Origin: an uncultured Pelagimonas sp.
GTDB taxonomy: Bacteria > Pseudomonadota > Alphaproteobacteria > Rhodobacterales > Rhodobacteraceae
DNA length: 64,000 nucleotides
NCBI RefSeq assembly: GCF_947498515.1
Contig: NZ_CANMKO010000003.1
Location: 310,001-374,000 of the forward strand
Reading direction: 5' to 3'
Positions within the stretch are counted from its first letter, which is position 1; every line of letters starts with the position of its first letter. Shown one piece after another: positions 53,227 to 61,917 of this stretch. The notes under the pieces are model-generated. The model did not search any database. It was given only the letters and a program-made list of their open reading frames with translations, and had not been told where the DNA came from. The position numbers and the translations under genes were made by a program.

Positions 53227-56019
53227 TTAGAAATGCGCCGAACGCGTGCCAGCAGGCTTTTGAACCGGCGGAGCAAACTTGGTCAGGTCGATACCTTCAA
53301 CGGCGGTTTTGTATTCCTCAATTGTTGGCGTGCGGCCAAGGATTGCCGAGAGCACAACAACCGGAGTCGATCCAAGCAGGGATTCACCTTTCTTCTCAGG
53401 TGCATCCGCAACGACGCGGCCTTGGAAGAGGCGGGTCGATGTGGCCAGAACGGTGTCGCCTTTGGCGGCTTTTTCCTGGTTACCCATGCAGAGGTTACAG
53501 CCGGGACGTTCGAGATAGAGAATGTTCTCATACTCGGTCCGCGCCGCGGTTTTAGGGGCCGCGTCATCAAATTCAAAGCCCGAATACTTCTGCAGAACTT
53601 CCCAATCGCCTTCGGCCTTCAACTCATCAATGATGTTGTAGGTCGGCGCGGTCACAACAAGCGGTGCCTTGAACTCAACACTGCCATTGGCGTTCTCAAG
53701 GTTGCGCAGCATCTGTGCCACGATCTTGATGTCGCCCTTGTGGACCATGCAGGAGCCAACAAAACCCAGATCCACTTTTTTCTCGGCTTTGTAGTACGAG
53801 ATTGGGCGGATCGTGTCGTGGGTATAGCGCTTGGACACGTCGATGTTGTTGACGTCCGGGTCGGCGATCATTGGTTCGTTGATCAGGTCCAGATCAACAA
53901 CAACCTCAGCGAAATACTTGGCGTTGTCATCTGGGCGCAGCGCAGGCTTTTCACCGGATTTGATTTCGGCGATCCGCGCATCGGCCTTGGCGATCAGCGA
54001 AGCCAACATGCCGTTGTCATGCTCCATGCCTTTGTCGATCATGATTTGGATGCGCGATTTGGCCAGCTCAAGCGAGCCGATCAGCGTATCATCATCCGAG
54101 ATACAGACCGATGCTTTGGCCTTCATTTCGGCTGTCCAGTCGGTGAAGGTAAAGGCTTGGTCCGCCAAAAGCGTGCCGATATGTACCTCGATCACGCGAC
54201 CTTGGAAGACGTTGTCACCATGTTGCTGCAACATCTGGGCCTGAGTGGCGTGAACCACGTCACGGAAATCCATGTGATCGGCCATCTTACCCTTGAAGGT
54301 CACTTTGACCGATTCAGGGATTGGCATCGAGGATTCGCCGGTTGCCAGAGCCAAAGCCACGGTGCCCGAGTCGGCCCCAAAGGCCACGCCTTTGGACATA
54401 CGAGTGTGGCTGTCGCCGCCGATGATCACATCCCAATCGCTGACGGTGATGTCATTCAGAACCTTGTGAATAACGTCAGTCATTGCGTGGTAAGACCCTT
54501 TGGGGTCACGACCGGTGACCAGACCAAAGTCATTCATGAACTTCATCAGGCGAGGGGTGTTGGCCTGGGCCTTGAGGTCCCAAACCGATGCCGTGTGACA
54601 GCCTGACTGATAGGCGCCATCAACGCTTGGCGAAACGACGGTTGCGGCCATCGCTTCGAGTTCTTGCATGGTCATAAGACCGGTGGTGTCCTGCGAACCA
54701 ACGATGTTGACCGCAACACGGACGTCCGACCCGGCATGCAGGGTTTTGCCCGGCGTTGCGCCACGCGCGTTGGCGTTAAAGATCTTTTCAACCGCGGTTA
54801 GGCCTTGGCCCTCATGGCTGATCTCTTTGGACTGAGCGAATACCAGAGGCGCTTCGACACCAAGGGTCTCAGCGGCAAATGTTTGAAGCTTTTTCCCAAA
54901 GACGATGGCGTAGGAGCCGCCGGCCTTCATGAATTCCATCTTCTGCGGCGAGAAGGAGCCTGCCATATCAACAAGCTCATCGCTACCATCAGCAGAGTAG
55001 AGCTTTTTGTCTTTGGTGTTGATGGTCAGAACAGTACCGGTTTCAACCGAATATTTCTGCTCAAGGATCGGGTTGCCATCGTTGTTCAGGATCGGCTTGC
55101 CGTCTTCATCAACCTTTTTCACCCAGTTTTTCAGATCGACACCGATCCCGCCGGTCACGCCAACGGTGGTGAGGAAGATTGGCGAAATGCCATTGGTGCC
55201 CGCGATGATCGGCGCATAGTTCACGAAGGGAACATAAGGGGAGGCTTGTTTGCCGGTCCAGAGGGCGACGTTGTTCACGCCAGACATCCGCGACGAGCCA
55301 ACGCCCATGGTGCCTTTTTCAGCGATCAGCATGACGCGCGCTTCGGGGTGCTTGACCTTAAGCGCTTCAATTTCTTTCTGCGCCTCCTCAGAGATCATGC
55401 ATTTGCCGTGCAATTCACGGTCGGCACGCGAGTGTGCTTGGTTGCCCGGTGAAAGAAGGTCCGTCGAAATATCGCCTTCGGCGGCGATATAGGTGACAAC
55501 TTTGATTTCTTCGTCGATGTCAGGGAGCTTGGTAAAGAACTCAGCCTGAACGTAGCTTTCCAGCAGCTCTTTGGCGATGGCATTGCCCGCCTCATAGGCT
55601 GTCTTCAAACGCTCGGTATCGGCTTCGTAGAGGTAAACTTGCGTTTTCAAAACCTCGGCAGCTTGCTTTGCAATGTCTGCGTTGTCGCCAAGCGCCAGAT
55701 CGAGCAATACGTCGATCGATGGGCCGCCCTTCATGTGCGACAGCAATTCAAAGGCAAAGGTTGGGGTAATTTCCGCAACAACCGCGTCGCCTAGAATGAT
55801 CTCTTTCAAGAACGCCGCTTTGACGCCAGCGGCGCTGGTTGTGCCGGGCAGGGTGTTATAAATGAAGAAGTTCAGGGACTCGTCGCGATGCTCATTGCCA
55901 GAGTCTTTGATTTGCGAGATGAGTTCGCCAACAAGCGCGCCATCATCGATGGGCTTGGGGTGCAACCCTTGCTCTTTACGTGTGGCAATCTCAGTCAGGT
56001 AGTCGGTGTACAAGCTCAT
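53227..56019 (-). CDS. acnB: aconitate hydratase B (bifunctional with 2-methylisocitrate dehydratase)
   Basis: The 930-residue AcnB-type enzyme converts citrate to isocitrate in the TCA cycle and may act on methylisocitrate. It has the N-terminal HEAT-like domain (LLSHMKGGPSIDVLLDLALG), the swivel domain, IIGGDSHTRMSKGVAFGADS in the active site and the Fe-S cysteines in LGFVGSCMVHKGD and RPGCNLCMGNQEKAA. The size is slightly longer than E. coli AcnB (about 865). It is a single-gene unit. Confidence 0.96.
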   Translation of the reverse strand: MSLYTDYLTEIATRKEQGLHPKPIDDGALVGELISQIKDSGNEHRDESLNFFIYNTLPGTTSAAGVKAAFLKEIILGDAVVAEITPTFAFELLSHMKGGPSIDVLLDLALGDNADIAKQAAEVLKTQVYLYEADTERLKTAYEAGNAIAKELLESYVQAEFFTKLPDIDEEIKVVTYIAAEGDISTDLLSPGNQAHSRADRELHGKCMISEEAQKEIEALKVKHPEARVMLIAEKGTMGVGSSRMSGVNNVALWTGKQASPYVPFVNYAPIIAGTNGISPIFLTTVGVTGGIGVDLKNWVKKVDEDGKPILNNDGNPILEQKYSVETGTVLTINTKDKKLYSADGSDELVDMAGSFSPQKMEFMKAGGSYAIVFGKKLQTFAAETLGVEAPLVFAQSKEISHEGQGLTAVEKIFNANARGATPGKTLHAGSDVRVAVNIVGSQDTTGLMTMQELEAMAATVVSPSVDGAYQSGCHTASVWDLKAQANTPRLMKFMNDFGLVTGRDPKGSYHAMTDVIHKVLNDITVSDWDVIIGGDSHTRMSKGVAFGADSGTVALALATGESSMPIPESVKVTFKGKMADHMDFRDVVHATQAQMLQQHGDNVFQGRVIEVHIGTLLADQAFTFTDWTAEMKAKASVCISDDDTLIGSLELAKSRIQIMIDKGMEHDNGMLASLIAKADARIAEIKSGEKPALRPDDNAKYFAEVVVDLDLINEPMIADPDVNNIDVSKRYTHDTIRPISYYKAEKKVDLGFVGSCMVHKGDIKIVAQMLRNLENANGSVEFKAPLVVTAPTYNIIDELKAEGDWEVLQKYSGFEFDDAAPKTAARTEYENILYLERPGCNLCMGNQEKAAKGDTVLATSTRLFQGRVVADAPEKKGESLLGSTPVVVLSAILGRTPTIEEYKTAVEGIDLTKFAPPVQKPAGTRSAHF

Positions 56020-56351
56020 GATGAATCCAACAGTTTGGTGTTTGGTTTAGGTCAAGCATCCGCTCTTCGGCACCTCTGCCTCGTTGATGCTCAAATTCAT
56101 TGTATGCCGAAGTATACCAAGTTGCCCCGAGTTACAAGATGCCAGCCCGCGACATAGGCCCGCGCCCAAGAAATAAGCTATTTCTAGCCGAGATACTGGA
56201 CTGCTTCGATCAATCTGAGACAGTCGATACTTGACGAGTCGTGTTAAAGAAAGGGGCGAAATACCGCATTTTGTAACAGGACGGCGATGGCCATCAAAGA
56301 CAGCACCGTTTGCCGGAGCTATCGTCTTGTTGTTATATGGCTATGAAAATC
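56020..56351. other. intergenic region upstream of acnB
   Basis: About 330 bases lie between the acnB start and the tRNA 3' end. It should hold the acnB promoter. I saw no open frame with a ribosome-binding site, no inverted repeat over 8 bp, and no RNA gene. Confidence 0.45.
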
Positions 56352-56428
56352 TGGTAGGCCCGGAGGGACTTGAACCCCCAACCAAGGCGTTATGAGCACC
56401 CTGCTCTAACCAATTGAGCTACAGGCCC
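56352..56428 (-). tRNA. tRNA with CAU anticodon, probably tRNA-Ile2 (lysidine-modified)
   Basis: The minus strand folds as a cloverleaf: acceptor GGGCCTG/CGGGCCT (with G1-U72), D-arm GCTC/GAGC, anticodon arm GGGTG-CTCATAA-CGCCT with CAT, and T-arm GGGGG-TTCAAGT-CCCTC. The CCA is encoded. CAU tRNAs are initiator Met, elongator Met or Ile2. The initiator is excluded because the anticodon stem lacks three G-C pairs. C4-G69 and C5-G68, which TilS uses to recognise tRNA-Ile2, are present, favouring Ile2. Confidence 0.88.
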
Positions 56429-56463
56429 ACCGTGTGACCTAATTATCAAAGCGACCTGTGGGG

Positions 56464-57297
56464 TCAAGCGCTATAGCTCAGAAATATCCTATAGATTGCA
56501 AAGAGCACCGCAATAAGGACTGGTATCCATATCAACCCGGCACGAAATACGCCCCAAAACTGACCCATAATAAGGTTGTGCGCGATGTCATTGCGCAGCG
56601 CGTCGTCGATCGCAATGGGCGTTTGATCTGGCGTCGGGGCGGGCAGGTTGCGCATCATCGCCACCGCTTGCCGCGTGCCGTTGGATTTTTGAACGGCCCA
56701 AAGGGTCAGCGCCCAAACAACATGCACCAGAGTTGGGATCAAGGTGGTGAAACACATGGCCCGAAGGGCAAAGCCTTCGCTGGGGGTGCTCTTGGCCGCC
56801 GCCCAATAGGCGCGCCAATCTAGCGGCACCGTATCGGGGGATAGCCCTTGCCAAATGTCAAGGAAACCCGCCAACCCAAGGAGTAAACGCCCAAGGCAGG
56901 CCAAGCCACACAGCAGGTCAAGACCCATATGGATATTCACCCCCCAATGTCCGGGGCGGTTTTGCAGCATATGCCGTAAAAACCGCCGCGTGATCGCGAG
57001 TGACAGAAAATCGGCAAAGGCGTTGATGATCGGGAGTGCGACGAAGAAAAAAATGAAGAGGGTCGCCTCAAAATCTCCGGCACTGGCAACGAGACCGGCA
57101 ACGGCACTGACAACGACAAAGATACCGGCACTGGCACGGCCAACGGGACCGACAACGACAACGGCAACGGCACCGGCACCGGAAACGGCAAAGGCAACGG
57201 CACCGAAAACGGCAACGACAACGGCAACGAGAATTAGAGTGTCTCCCCCCCCAGAGCCACGGCTTCGCCAGAAAGCCGTGGCTCTGGGGGGGAGCAT
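56464..57297 (-). CDS. membrane protein, downstream half of a split locus
   Basis: In this frame the hexanucleotide repeat encodes about 50 residues of Val/Ala/Gly, then a membrane protein with [31 protein letters not shown] and IWIPVLIAVLFAIYRIF. The only ATG (57297) lies inside a 20-bp hairpin and has no ribosome-binding site, so it is a poor start. More likely this is the C-terminal half of the gene starting at 57790, one frame away. Family not recognised. Confidence 0.5.
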   Translation of the reverse strand: MLPPRATAFWRSRGSGGGDTLILVAVVVAVFGAVAFAVSGAGAVAVVVVGPVGRASAGIFVVVSAVAGLVASAGDFEATLFIFFFVALPIINAFADFLSLAITRRFLRHMLQNRPGHWGVNIHMGLDLLCGLACLGRLLLGLAGFLDIWQGLSPDTVPLDWRAYWAAAKSTPSEGFALRAMCFTTLIPTLVHVVWALTLWAVQKSNGTRQAVAMMRNLPAPTPDQTPIAIDDALRNDIAHNLIMGQFWGVFRAGLIWIPVLIAVLFAIYRIFLSYSA

Positions 57298-57790
57298 CCT
57301 TATTTTTGATGAATAGTCCGGCTATGCCCCAATGTATTTTCGCAGTATTTTTATACATCATCCCGAAAACGACGATGGCGGCAAATAAAACAGCGCCGCG
57401 CCACAGCCGTTGATGCCAAACGGGGATATCGCGAAACAGCTCTAACCCACCCGGAGATCCGCTGTTGAACAACAGCCAAGCGAAAAAAGCCGCGACGAGC
57501 GGATAGACAAAAGCCAGCGAAATACAGCGGTTCAAGGCATGCCATGACAAGCTCGGCCCGTAAAACCGATCCGCCCAATCGAACAACAGCCGTAGCGACA
57601 GGTAATAGCCGTCCGCCTTGTCACAACCATAGCGCTGGATTAGCTTTGCCCGATAGGGCGCGCTGATGATGTCACTGCGCAGATTGTCCTCGCGGCGATG
57701 CCACCACGCCTGTACAAGGGCTAGCAACCCCACAGTTCCGACAATGCCACCGATAATGCCCCAAAGCTCAGAGCTCCAAAAATCCGTCAT
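57068..57790 (-). CDS. membrane protein, upstream half of a split locus with arginine/cysteine repeat tail
   Basis: The frame starts at a good ATG ([20 protein letters not shown]) and encodes three hydrophobic segments (about 9-25, 92-115 and 135-150) with a soluble loop. From about residue 165 the frame enters the hairpin ([16 protein letters not shown]) and then reads the repeat as Cys-Arg codons, a composition not credible as natural protein. The natural continuation lies in the +1 frame (previous entry). I infer one original gene of about 440 codons, split at the homopolymer. Confidence 0.55.
   Translation of the reverse strand: MTDFWSSELWGIIGGIVGTVGLLALVQAWWHRREDNLRSDIISAPYRAKLIQRYGCDKADGYYLSLRLLFDWADRFYGPSLSWHALNRCISLAFVYPLVAAFFAWLLFNSGSPGGLELFRDIPVWHQRLWRGAVLFAAIVVFGMMYKNTAKIHWGIAGLFIKNKDAPPQSHGFLAKPWLWGGRHSNSRCRCRCRFRCRCLCRFRCRCRCRCRCRSRWPCQCRYLCRCQCRCRSRCQCRRF
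57070..57235. repeat. degenerate GGCAAC hexanucleotide repeat
   Basis: About 27 imperfect copies of a six-base unit (GGCAAC, with variants GACAAC, GGCACC, GGCACT) run through the middle of the split membrane-protein locus. It contains no stops in two of three minus frames, which code Val-Ala or Leu-Pro repeats. Such repeats vary in copy number by slippage; changes of whole units preserve frame. Confidence 0.85.
57246..57292. repeat. 20-bp perfect hairpin with C7/G7 homopolymer ends
   Basis: The 20 bases at 57246-57265 are exactly complementary to 57273-57292 around a seven-base loop. Its ends are runs of C (eight at 57245-57252) and G (seven at 57286-57292). It sits within the split membrane-protein locus, directly before the hexanucleotide repeat on the coding strand. 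Confidence 0.9.
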
Positions 57791-57911
57791 GCAATCATAC
57801 CAAATCGTGAAAACCCATCTTCACAGCCCTACGGCGAGCGTGAAGGCGCAATGGGCCTTTCCTTTGAAGCCGCTATGGGATAACCGAACCCCGCTGCCGA
57901 AGGAGAACACC

Positions 57912-58958
57912 ATGAGCGATGTAAACAAAGGTCTGACCTATGCCCAGGCTGGGGTCGATATTGACGCGGGCAACGCCCTTGTTGAGCGGATCAAACCCGC
58001 CGCCAAGCGGACCAATCGCTCGGGTGTGATGAGCGGACTTGGCGGTTTTGGCGCGCTGTTTGACCTCAAGGATGCCGGTTATAGTGACCCGATCCTCGTT
58101 GGGGCCACCGATGGGGTTGGCACCAAGTTGCGCATCGCCATTGATACCGGCCATGTGGATGGCGTTGGCATTGATCTGGTCGCCATGTGCGTCAACGATC
58201 TGGTTTGTCAGGGGGCCGAACCTCTGTTCTTCCTCGATTATTTCGCCACTGGCAAACTTGATACCGAGACCGCCGCGCGCGTCGTAGAAGGCATCGCCGA
58301 AGGCTGTGTGCGTTCTGGTTGCGCGTTGATTGGTGGCGAAACCGCCGAAATGCCCGGCATGTATCCGGCGGGTGATTTCGACCTTGCTGGATTTTCCGTT
58401 GGTGCCATGGAACGCGGCACGGCCTTGCCCGCTGGGGTCGCCGAAGGCGACGTTTTGCTTGGCCTTGGGTCAGATGGCGTACATTCCAACGGCTATTCTT
58501 TGGTGCGCAAATTGGTCGAGGTGTCTGGCCTTGGCTGGGATGCGGATTGCCCATGGGACGAAGGCACTTTGGGGGCGGCTCTGCTCACTCCAACACGTCT
58601 TTATGTGACCCAGTGTTTGGCCGCGATCCGCGCCGGTGGCGTTCATGCGTTGGCCCATATTACCGGTGGTGGTTTGACTGAAAACTTACCGCGAGTATTG
58701 CCAGAAGGCATGGGGGCCGACATTGATCTAGGTGCGTGGGAATTACCCGGCGTTTTCAAGTGGATGCAGGCCACAGGTAATATCGAAACCTCGGAAATGC
58801 TTAAGACCTTTAACTGCGGCATTGGCATGATCCTTGTTGTGTCGGCGGATCAGGCGGATGCGTTGCAATCGCTTTTGGCGGAGGCGGGTGAAACCGTTGC
58901 ACGCCTTGGTTCGGTCAACGGGTCTGAAGGCGTTGCCTACACTGGAACCCTTGCATGA
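57912..58958 (+). CDS. purM: phosphoribosylformylglycinamidine cyclo-ligase (AIR synthetase)
   Basis: PurM closes the imidazole ring in purine synthesis. The 348-residue protein has [48 protein letters not shown] and [17 protein letters not shown], the ATP-binding and active-site blocks. AGGAG lies seven bases ahead of the ATG. purN overlaps its stop, as in many bacteria. Confidence 0.97.
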   Translation: MSDVNKGLTYAQAGVDIDAGNALVERIKPAAKRTNRSGVMSGLGGFGALFDLKDAGYSDPILVGATDGVGTKLRIAIDTGHVDGVGIDLVAMCVNDLVCQGAEPLFFLDYFATGKLDTETAARVVEGIAEGCVRSGCALIGGETAEMPGMYPAGDFDLAGFSVGAMERGTALPAGVAEGDVLLGLGSDGVHSNGYSLVRKLVEVSGLGWDADCPWDEGTLGAALLTPTRLYVTQCLAAIRAGGVHALAHITGGGLTENLPRVLPEGMGADIDLGAWELPGVFKWMQATGNIETSEMLKTFNCGIGMILVVSADQADALQSLLAEAGETVARLGSVNGSEGVAYTGTLA

Positions 58959-59545
58959 AACGGGTTGCGATCCTGATTTCGGGGGGCGGATCAAACATGG
59001 TTCGCCTTGTCGAAGACATGATCGGCGATCACCCGGCGCGCCCGGTTTTGGTCTTGGCCAATAACCCTTCGGCGGGTGGCTTGGCCAAGGCTGCGGCCAT
59101 GGGGATTGCAACCGCGGTTGTGGATCATCGTGACTTTAAGGGTGACAGGGAAGGTTTTGAAAAGGCGTTGATTTCAGCGATCGACCCTTTTGAACCAGAC
59201 ATCCTTGCTCTAGCCGGGTTTATGCGCATTTTGACACCTGTGTTTGTTGGTCATTACGCCGAGCGGATGATCAATATTCACCCGTCGCTTTTGCCCAAAT
59301 ACCGTGGTCTTCATACCCATGCCCGCGCGCTTGAGGCCGGTGATGATGAGGCCGGTTGCACGGTTCACGAGGTCACGGCAGAACTTGATGATGGGCCGAT
59401 CCTTGGTCAGGCCCGTGTCCCGGTCAAAGCAGGTGATACGCCCGACACATTGTCGGCACGGGTTTTGGTTCAGGAACACAAGCTTTATCCAATGGCGCTG
59501 CGTCGGTTTGCATCCGGTGACAAATCGCCGATTTTGCTAGGTTAA
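58955..59545 (+). CDS. purN: phosphoribosylglycinamide formyltransferase
   Basis: PurN formylates GAR with 10-formyl-THF. The 196-residue protein has [31 protein letters not shown] and the active-site block [20 protein letters not shown] with its catalytic Asn and His; [17 protein letters not shown] contains the Asp. The ATG overlaps the purM stop (ATGA), so expression is coupled. Confidence 0.97.
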   Translation: MKRVAILISGGGSNMVRLVEDMIGDHPARPVLVLANNPSAGGLAKAAAMGIATAVVDHRDFKGDREGFEKALISAIDPFEPDILALAGFMRILTPVFVGHYAERMINIHPSLLPKYRGLHTHARALEAGDDEAGCTVHEVTAELDDGPILGQARVPVKAGDTPDTLSARVLVQEHKLYPMALRRFASGDKSPILLG

Positions 59546-59644
59546 TTTGTTTGTTTTCGCGGTTTCGGTTGTGTTTTCGCCACGTGCAGGGTTAGCTAGA
59601 AGAACCCGAGCCATATTCTAAAGACAACAAAGAAAAGGCTGCGA

Positions 59645-60802
59645 ATGCAGACCATTACCACCACCGAAGATCTCGCCGCCTTTTGCGACCGCGCCAAAGG
59701 CAAGCCCTATATCACCGTCGATACGGAGTTCCTGCGCGAGCGGACCTATTACTCCAAACTGTGCCTGATCCAAGTGGCGCTGCCGGGGAATGATCCGGAT
59801 GATGCGGTGTTGGTTGATCCTTTGGTGGATGGATTGTCGCTTGAGCCGATCTTGGAATTGTTTCGTGACAAGAGCATTGTCAAAGTGTTCCACGCCGCCC
59901 GTCAAGATTTAGAGATTTTCTTTATTGATCATGGCGTTATCCCTGATCCTTTGTTCGATACACAAGTTGCGGCCATGGTCTGCGGTTTTGGGGAACAGGT
60001 TGGTTATGAGACATTGGTTAAGCGGATCGCCAAGCAACAGCTGGACAAAAGTTCGCGCTTTACCGATTGGTCGCGACGGCCTTTGACCGATGCGCAAAAG
60101 ACCTATGCGGTGGGAGATGTGACACATCTTCGCCAAATCTACGAATTTCTGGCCCGCAAACTCGAAGAAACGGGTAGGGAGCGTTGGGTTGGTGAAGAGA
60201 TCACCACCTTGATGGACCCTGAAACCTATATCACCCGGCCTGTTGACGCATGGAAGCGGGTGAAAACCCGCTCCAATTCGGCGCGTTTTTTGGCCACGGT
60301 GCGTGCTTTGGCTGAGTTTCGTGAAACGCATGCGCAATCGCGTAACGTGCCGCGCAACCGGGTGTTCAAAGACGATGCTTTGGTTGAGCTGGCCTCGACC
60401 AAACCCGCCACCATGCAAGACCTTGGTCGATCGCGGCTGCTTTTGCGTGAGGCGCGCAGGGGTGACATTGCAGACGGTATTTTGGCGGCGATTCAGACCG
60501 GGTTGAATTGCCCGGCAGACCAATTGCCTAAGGTCGCCAAGGAACGGGACAAGCTTCAAGTGAACCCGGCTTTGGCCGATTTGCTGCGGGTTTTGCTCAA
60601 GGCGAAAACAGAAAACTTTGGTGTGGCGTCGAAATTGATTGCGCCAACGTCTGACCTTGATCTGATTGCCTCGGGAGAGCGGGATGTCGCGGCCATGCGC
60701 GGTTGGCGCCGCGAAGTCTTTGGCGAAGACGCGCTGCGTCTGTGCAATGGCGAAATTGCCCTTGCAACCAAGGGTAAACAGGTTGTTGTGATCGAAGTTT
60801 AA
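59645..60802 (+). CDS. rnd: ribonuclease D
   Basis: RNase D trims the 3' ends of stable RNA precursors. The 385-residue protein has the DEDD exonuclease motifs: ITVDTEFLRERTYY, VFHAARQDLEIFF, FDTQVAAMVCG and a C-terminal YAVGDVTHLRQIYEFL, then an HRDC region (NRVFKDDALVELASTKPATM). Size and order are typical. It has a clear gap (99 bases) after purN and its own promoter is likely there. Confidence 0.95.
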   Translation: MQTITTTEDLAAFCDRAKGKPYITVDTEFLRERTYYSKLCLIQVALPGNDPDDAVLVDPLVDGLSLEPILELFRDKSIVKVFHAARQDLEIFFIDHGVIPDPLFDTQVAAMVCGFGEQVGYETLVKRIAKQQLDKSSRFTDWSRRPLTDAQKTYAVGDVTHLRQIYEFLARKLEETGRERWVGEEITTLMDPETYITRPVDAWKRVKTRSNSARFLATVRALAEFRETHAQSRNVPRNRVFKDDALVELASTKPATMQDLGRSRLLLREARRGDIADGILAAIQTGLNCPADQLPKVAKERDKLQVNPALADLLRVLLKAKTENFGVASKLIAPTSDLDLIASGERDVAAMRGWRREVFGEDALRLCNGEIALATKGKQVVVIEV

Positions 60803-60817
60803 AAGGGCTCGCGGCGG

Positions 60818-61324
60818 TTAGCGCCGCGACACTTGAACGTTCCGTGCCGCTTTGACGCGAATTTCGCGGATTCCCGCCAGTTGATTGTCCGTCAACCAAA
60901 CCGCCGCAGTGACACTTCGCGAAGCCGTTGTTCCAACCGGGCCACGAGTTTGCAGGGCTTTGAACGCATAGGTTAGGGTATCTTCGTCGCTTTCCTCAGG
61001 CACCGGAACCAATTTGACGTCAAAGAGGTTTTGGCGATCACCAACACCCGTCGCGCGCACGATGGCGCCGCCTGGACGGCGTTCAATCAACAGATTGGTG
61101 ACCTCACCAACTTCGCGACCGCGATAGGTTGTGTCTTCTTTGGTCCGAAAGATCGAGGCGCGACGGCTCCGGGGAATCAGAGGGTTCACATCGGCGGAGG
61201 CCTCAATAGGCTCAGAGCGGCTGTTGCCAAACCAGTTAAACGGGTTCGCGCGCGAGTCGCGAACAGATCCGCAGCTGGTCAAAACCAGCGCCGAAAGAAC
61301 GAGAACGGAAAGCGGTTTGTTCAT
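60818..61324 (-). CDS. conserved lipoprotein of unknown function
   Basis: The 168-residue protein has a lipoprotein signal with lipobox LTSC (Cys18), then SRANPFNWFGNSRSE and a globular part with EVGEVTNLLIERRPGGAIVR and GVGDRQNLFDVKLVP. I recognise it only as a lipoprotein of the type conserved in Rhodobacteraceae; no function is known to me. The stop lies in a small GC hairpin shared with the rnd 3' region. Confidence 0.72.
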   Translation of the reverse strand: MNKPLSVLVLSALVLTSCGSVRDSRANPFNWFGNSRSEPIEASADVNPLIPRSRRASIFRTKEDTTYRGREVGEVTNLLIERRPGGAIVRATGVGDRQNLFDVKLVPVPEESDEDTLTYAFKALQTRGPVGTTASRSVTAAVWLTDNQLAGIREIRVKAARNVQVSRR

Positions 61325-61446
61325 GCTGTTTCTGCCCTATACCTGCCTAACCTTTGAGTTATCGCATATCGCATCGGTTGGAAAGCGCCAAGGGCTGGAC
61401 CTTTGGTCATGCGCGCCTTAGGTGCATAATAAAAGAGGAGACCGGC

Positions 61447-61857
61447 ATGGCGCAGGCAGCATTCGAAGAGGTGGTCGAGGATTTCGAATTCCTTGACGAT
61501 TGGGAAGATCGCTATCGGATGGTGATCGAAATGGGCAAGGCGCTTGCCCCGTTGGAAGACGCGCTGAAAGTGCCCGCAACCAAGGTAGACGGCTGTGCCA
61601 GTCAGGTTTGGTTACACATCACACCAGCGGACGGGCAGTTTCATTTTCAAGGCGAAAGTGATGCGATGATCGTCCAAGGGCTGATTGCCCTGTTGCACAA
61701 GCTTTATGACGGATTGCCTATGGCCGAGGTCAACGGCGTTGATGCCCGGGTAGAATTGGGCCGTTTGGGATTGCATGATCACTTGTCGGCCCAACGCTCA
61801 AACGGATTGCGCGCGATGATCGAACGGATTCGTCAAGAAGCGGTCGCTCAGGCCTAA
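61447..61857 (+). CDS. sufE: SufE cysteine-desulfuration protein
   Basis: SufE accepts sulfur from SufS for Fe-S cluster assembly. The 136-residue protein has the active-site KVDGCASQVWLH, with its sulfur-accepting cysteine (about residue 47), and FEFLDDWEDRYRMVIEMG at the N-terminus. I start at the ATG with GAGGAGA upstream. Its SufS partner is not in the window. Confidence 0.93.
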   Translation: MAQAAFEEVVEDFEFLDDWEDRYRMVIEMGKALAPLEDALKVPATKVDGCASQVWLHITPADGQFHFQGESDAMIVQGLIALLHKLYDGLPMAEVNGVDARVELGRLGLHDHLSAQRSNGLRAMIERIRQEAVAQA

Positions 61858-61879
61858 ATCCAAATCGACGTTCGAAGCT

Positions 61880-61911
61880 AAAAACCGATGGGCAAGGGCA
61901 CATCGGTTTTT
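61880..61911. terminator. bidirectional terminator between sufE and trpE
   Basis: AAAAACCGATG (61880-61890) pairs with CATCGGTTTTT (61901-61911). The stem is T-rich at the 3' end in both directions, so it can end both converging transcripts. It is 22 bases from the sufE stop and 6 bases from the trpE stop. Confidence 0.85.
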
Positions 61912-61917
61912 GTGTGT

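Noticed and set aside
53215-54606. Long plus-strand frame of 463 codons
   Set aside because: It is fully antisense to acnB, whose motifs are unambiguous; the translated product has no recognisable domain and a shadow-like composition.
57070-57235. Possible CRISPR array
   Set aside because: The repeat unit is six bases, imperfect, without spacers, and lies inside a coding frame.
60805-60830. CGCGGCG/CGCCGCG hairpin as a terminator of rnd
   Set aside because: It has no T-run in either direction and overlaps the stop of the convergent lipoprotein gene; not called as a terminator.
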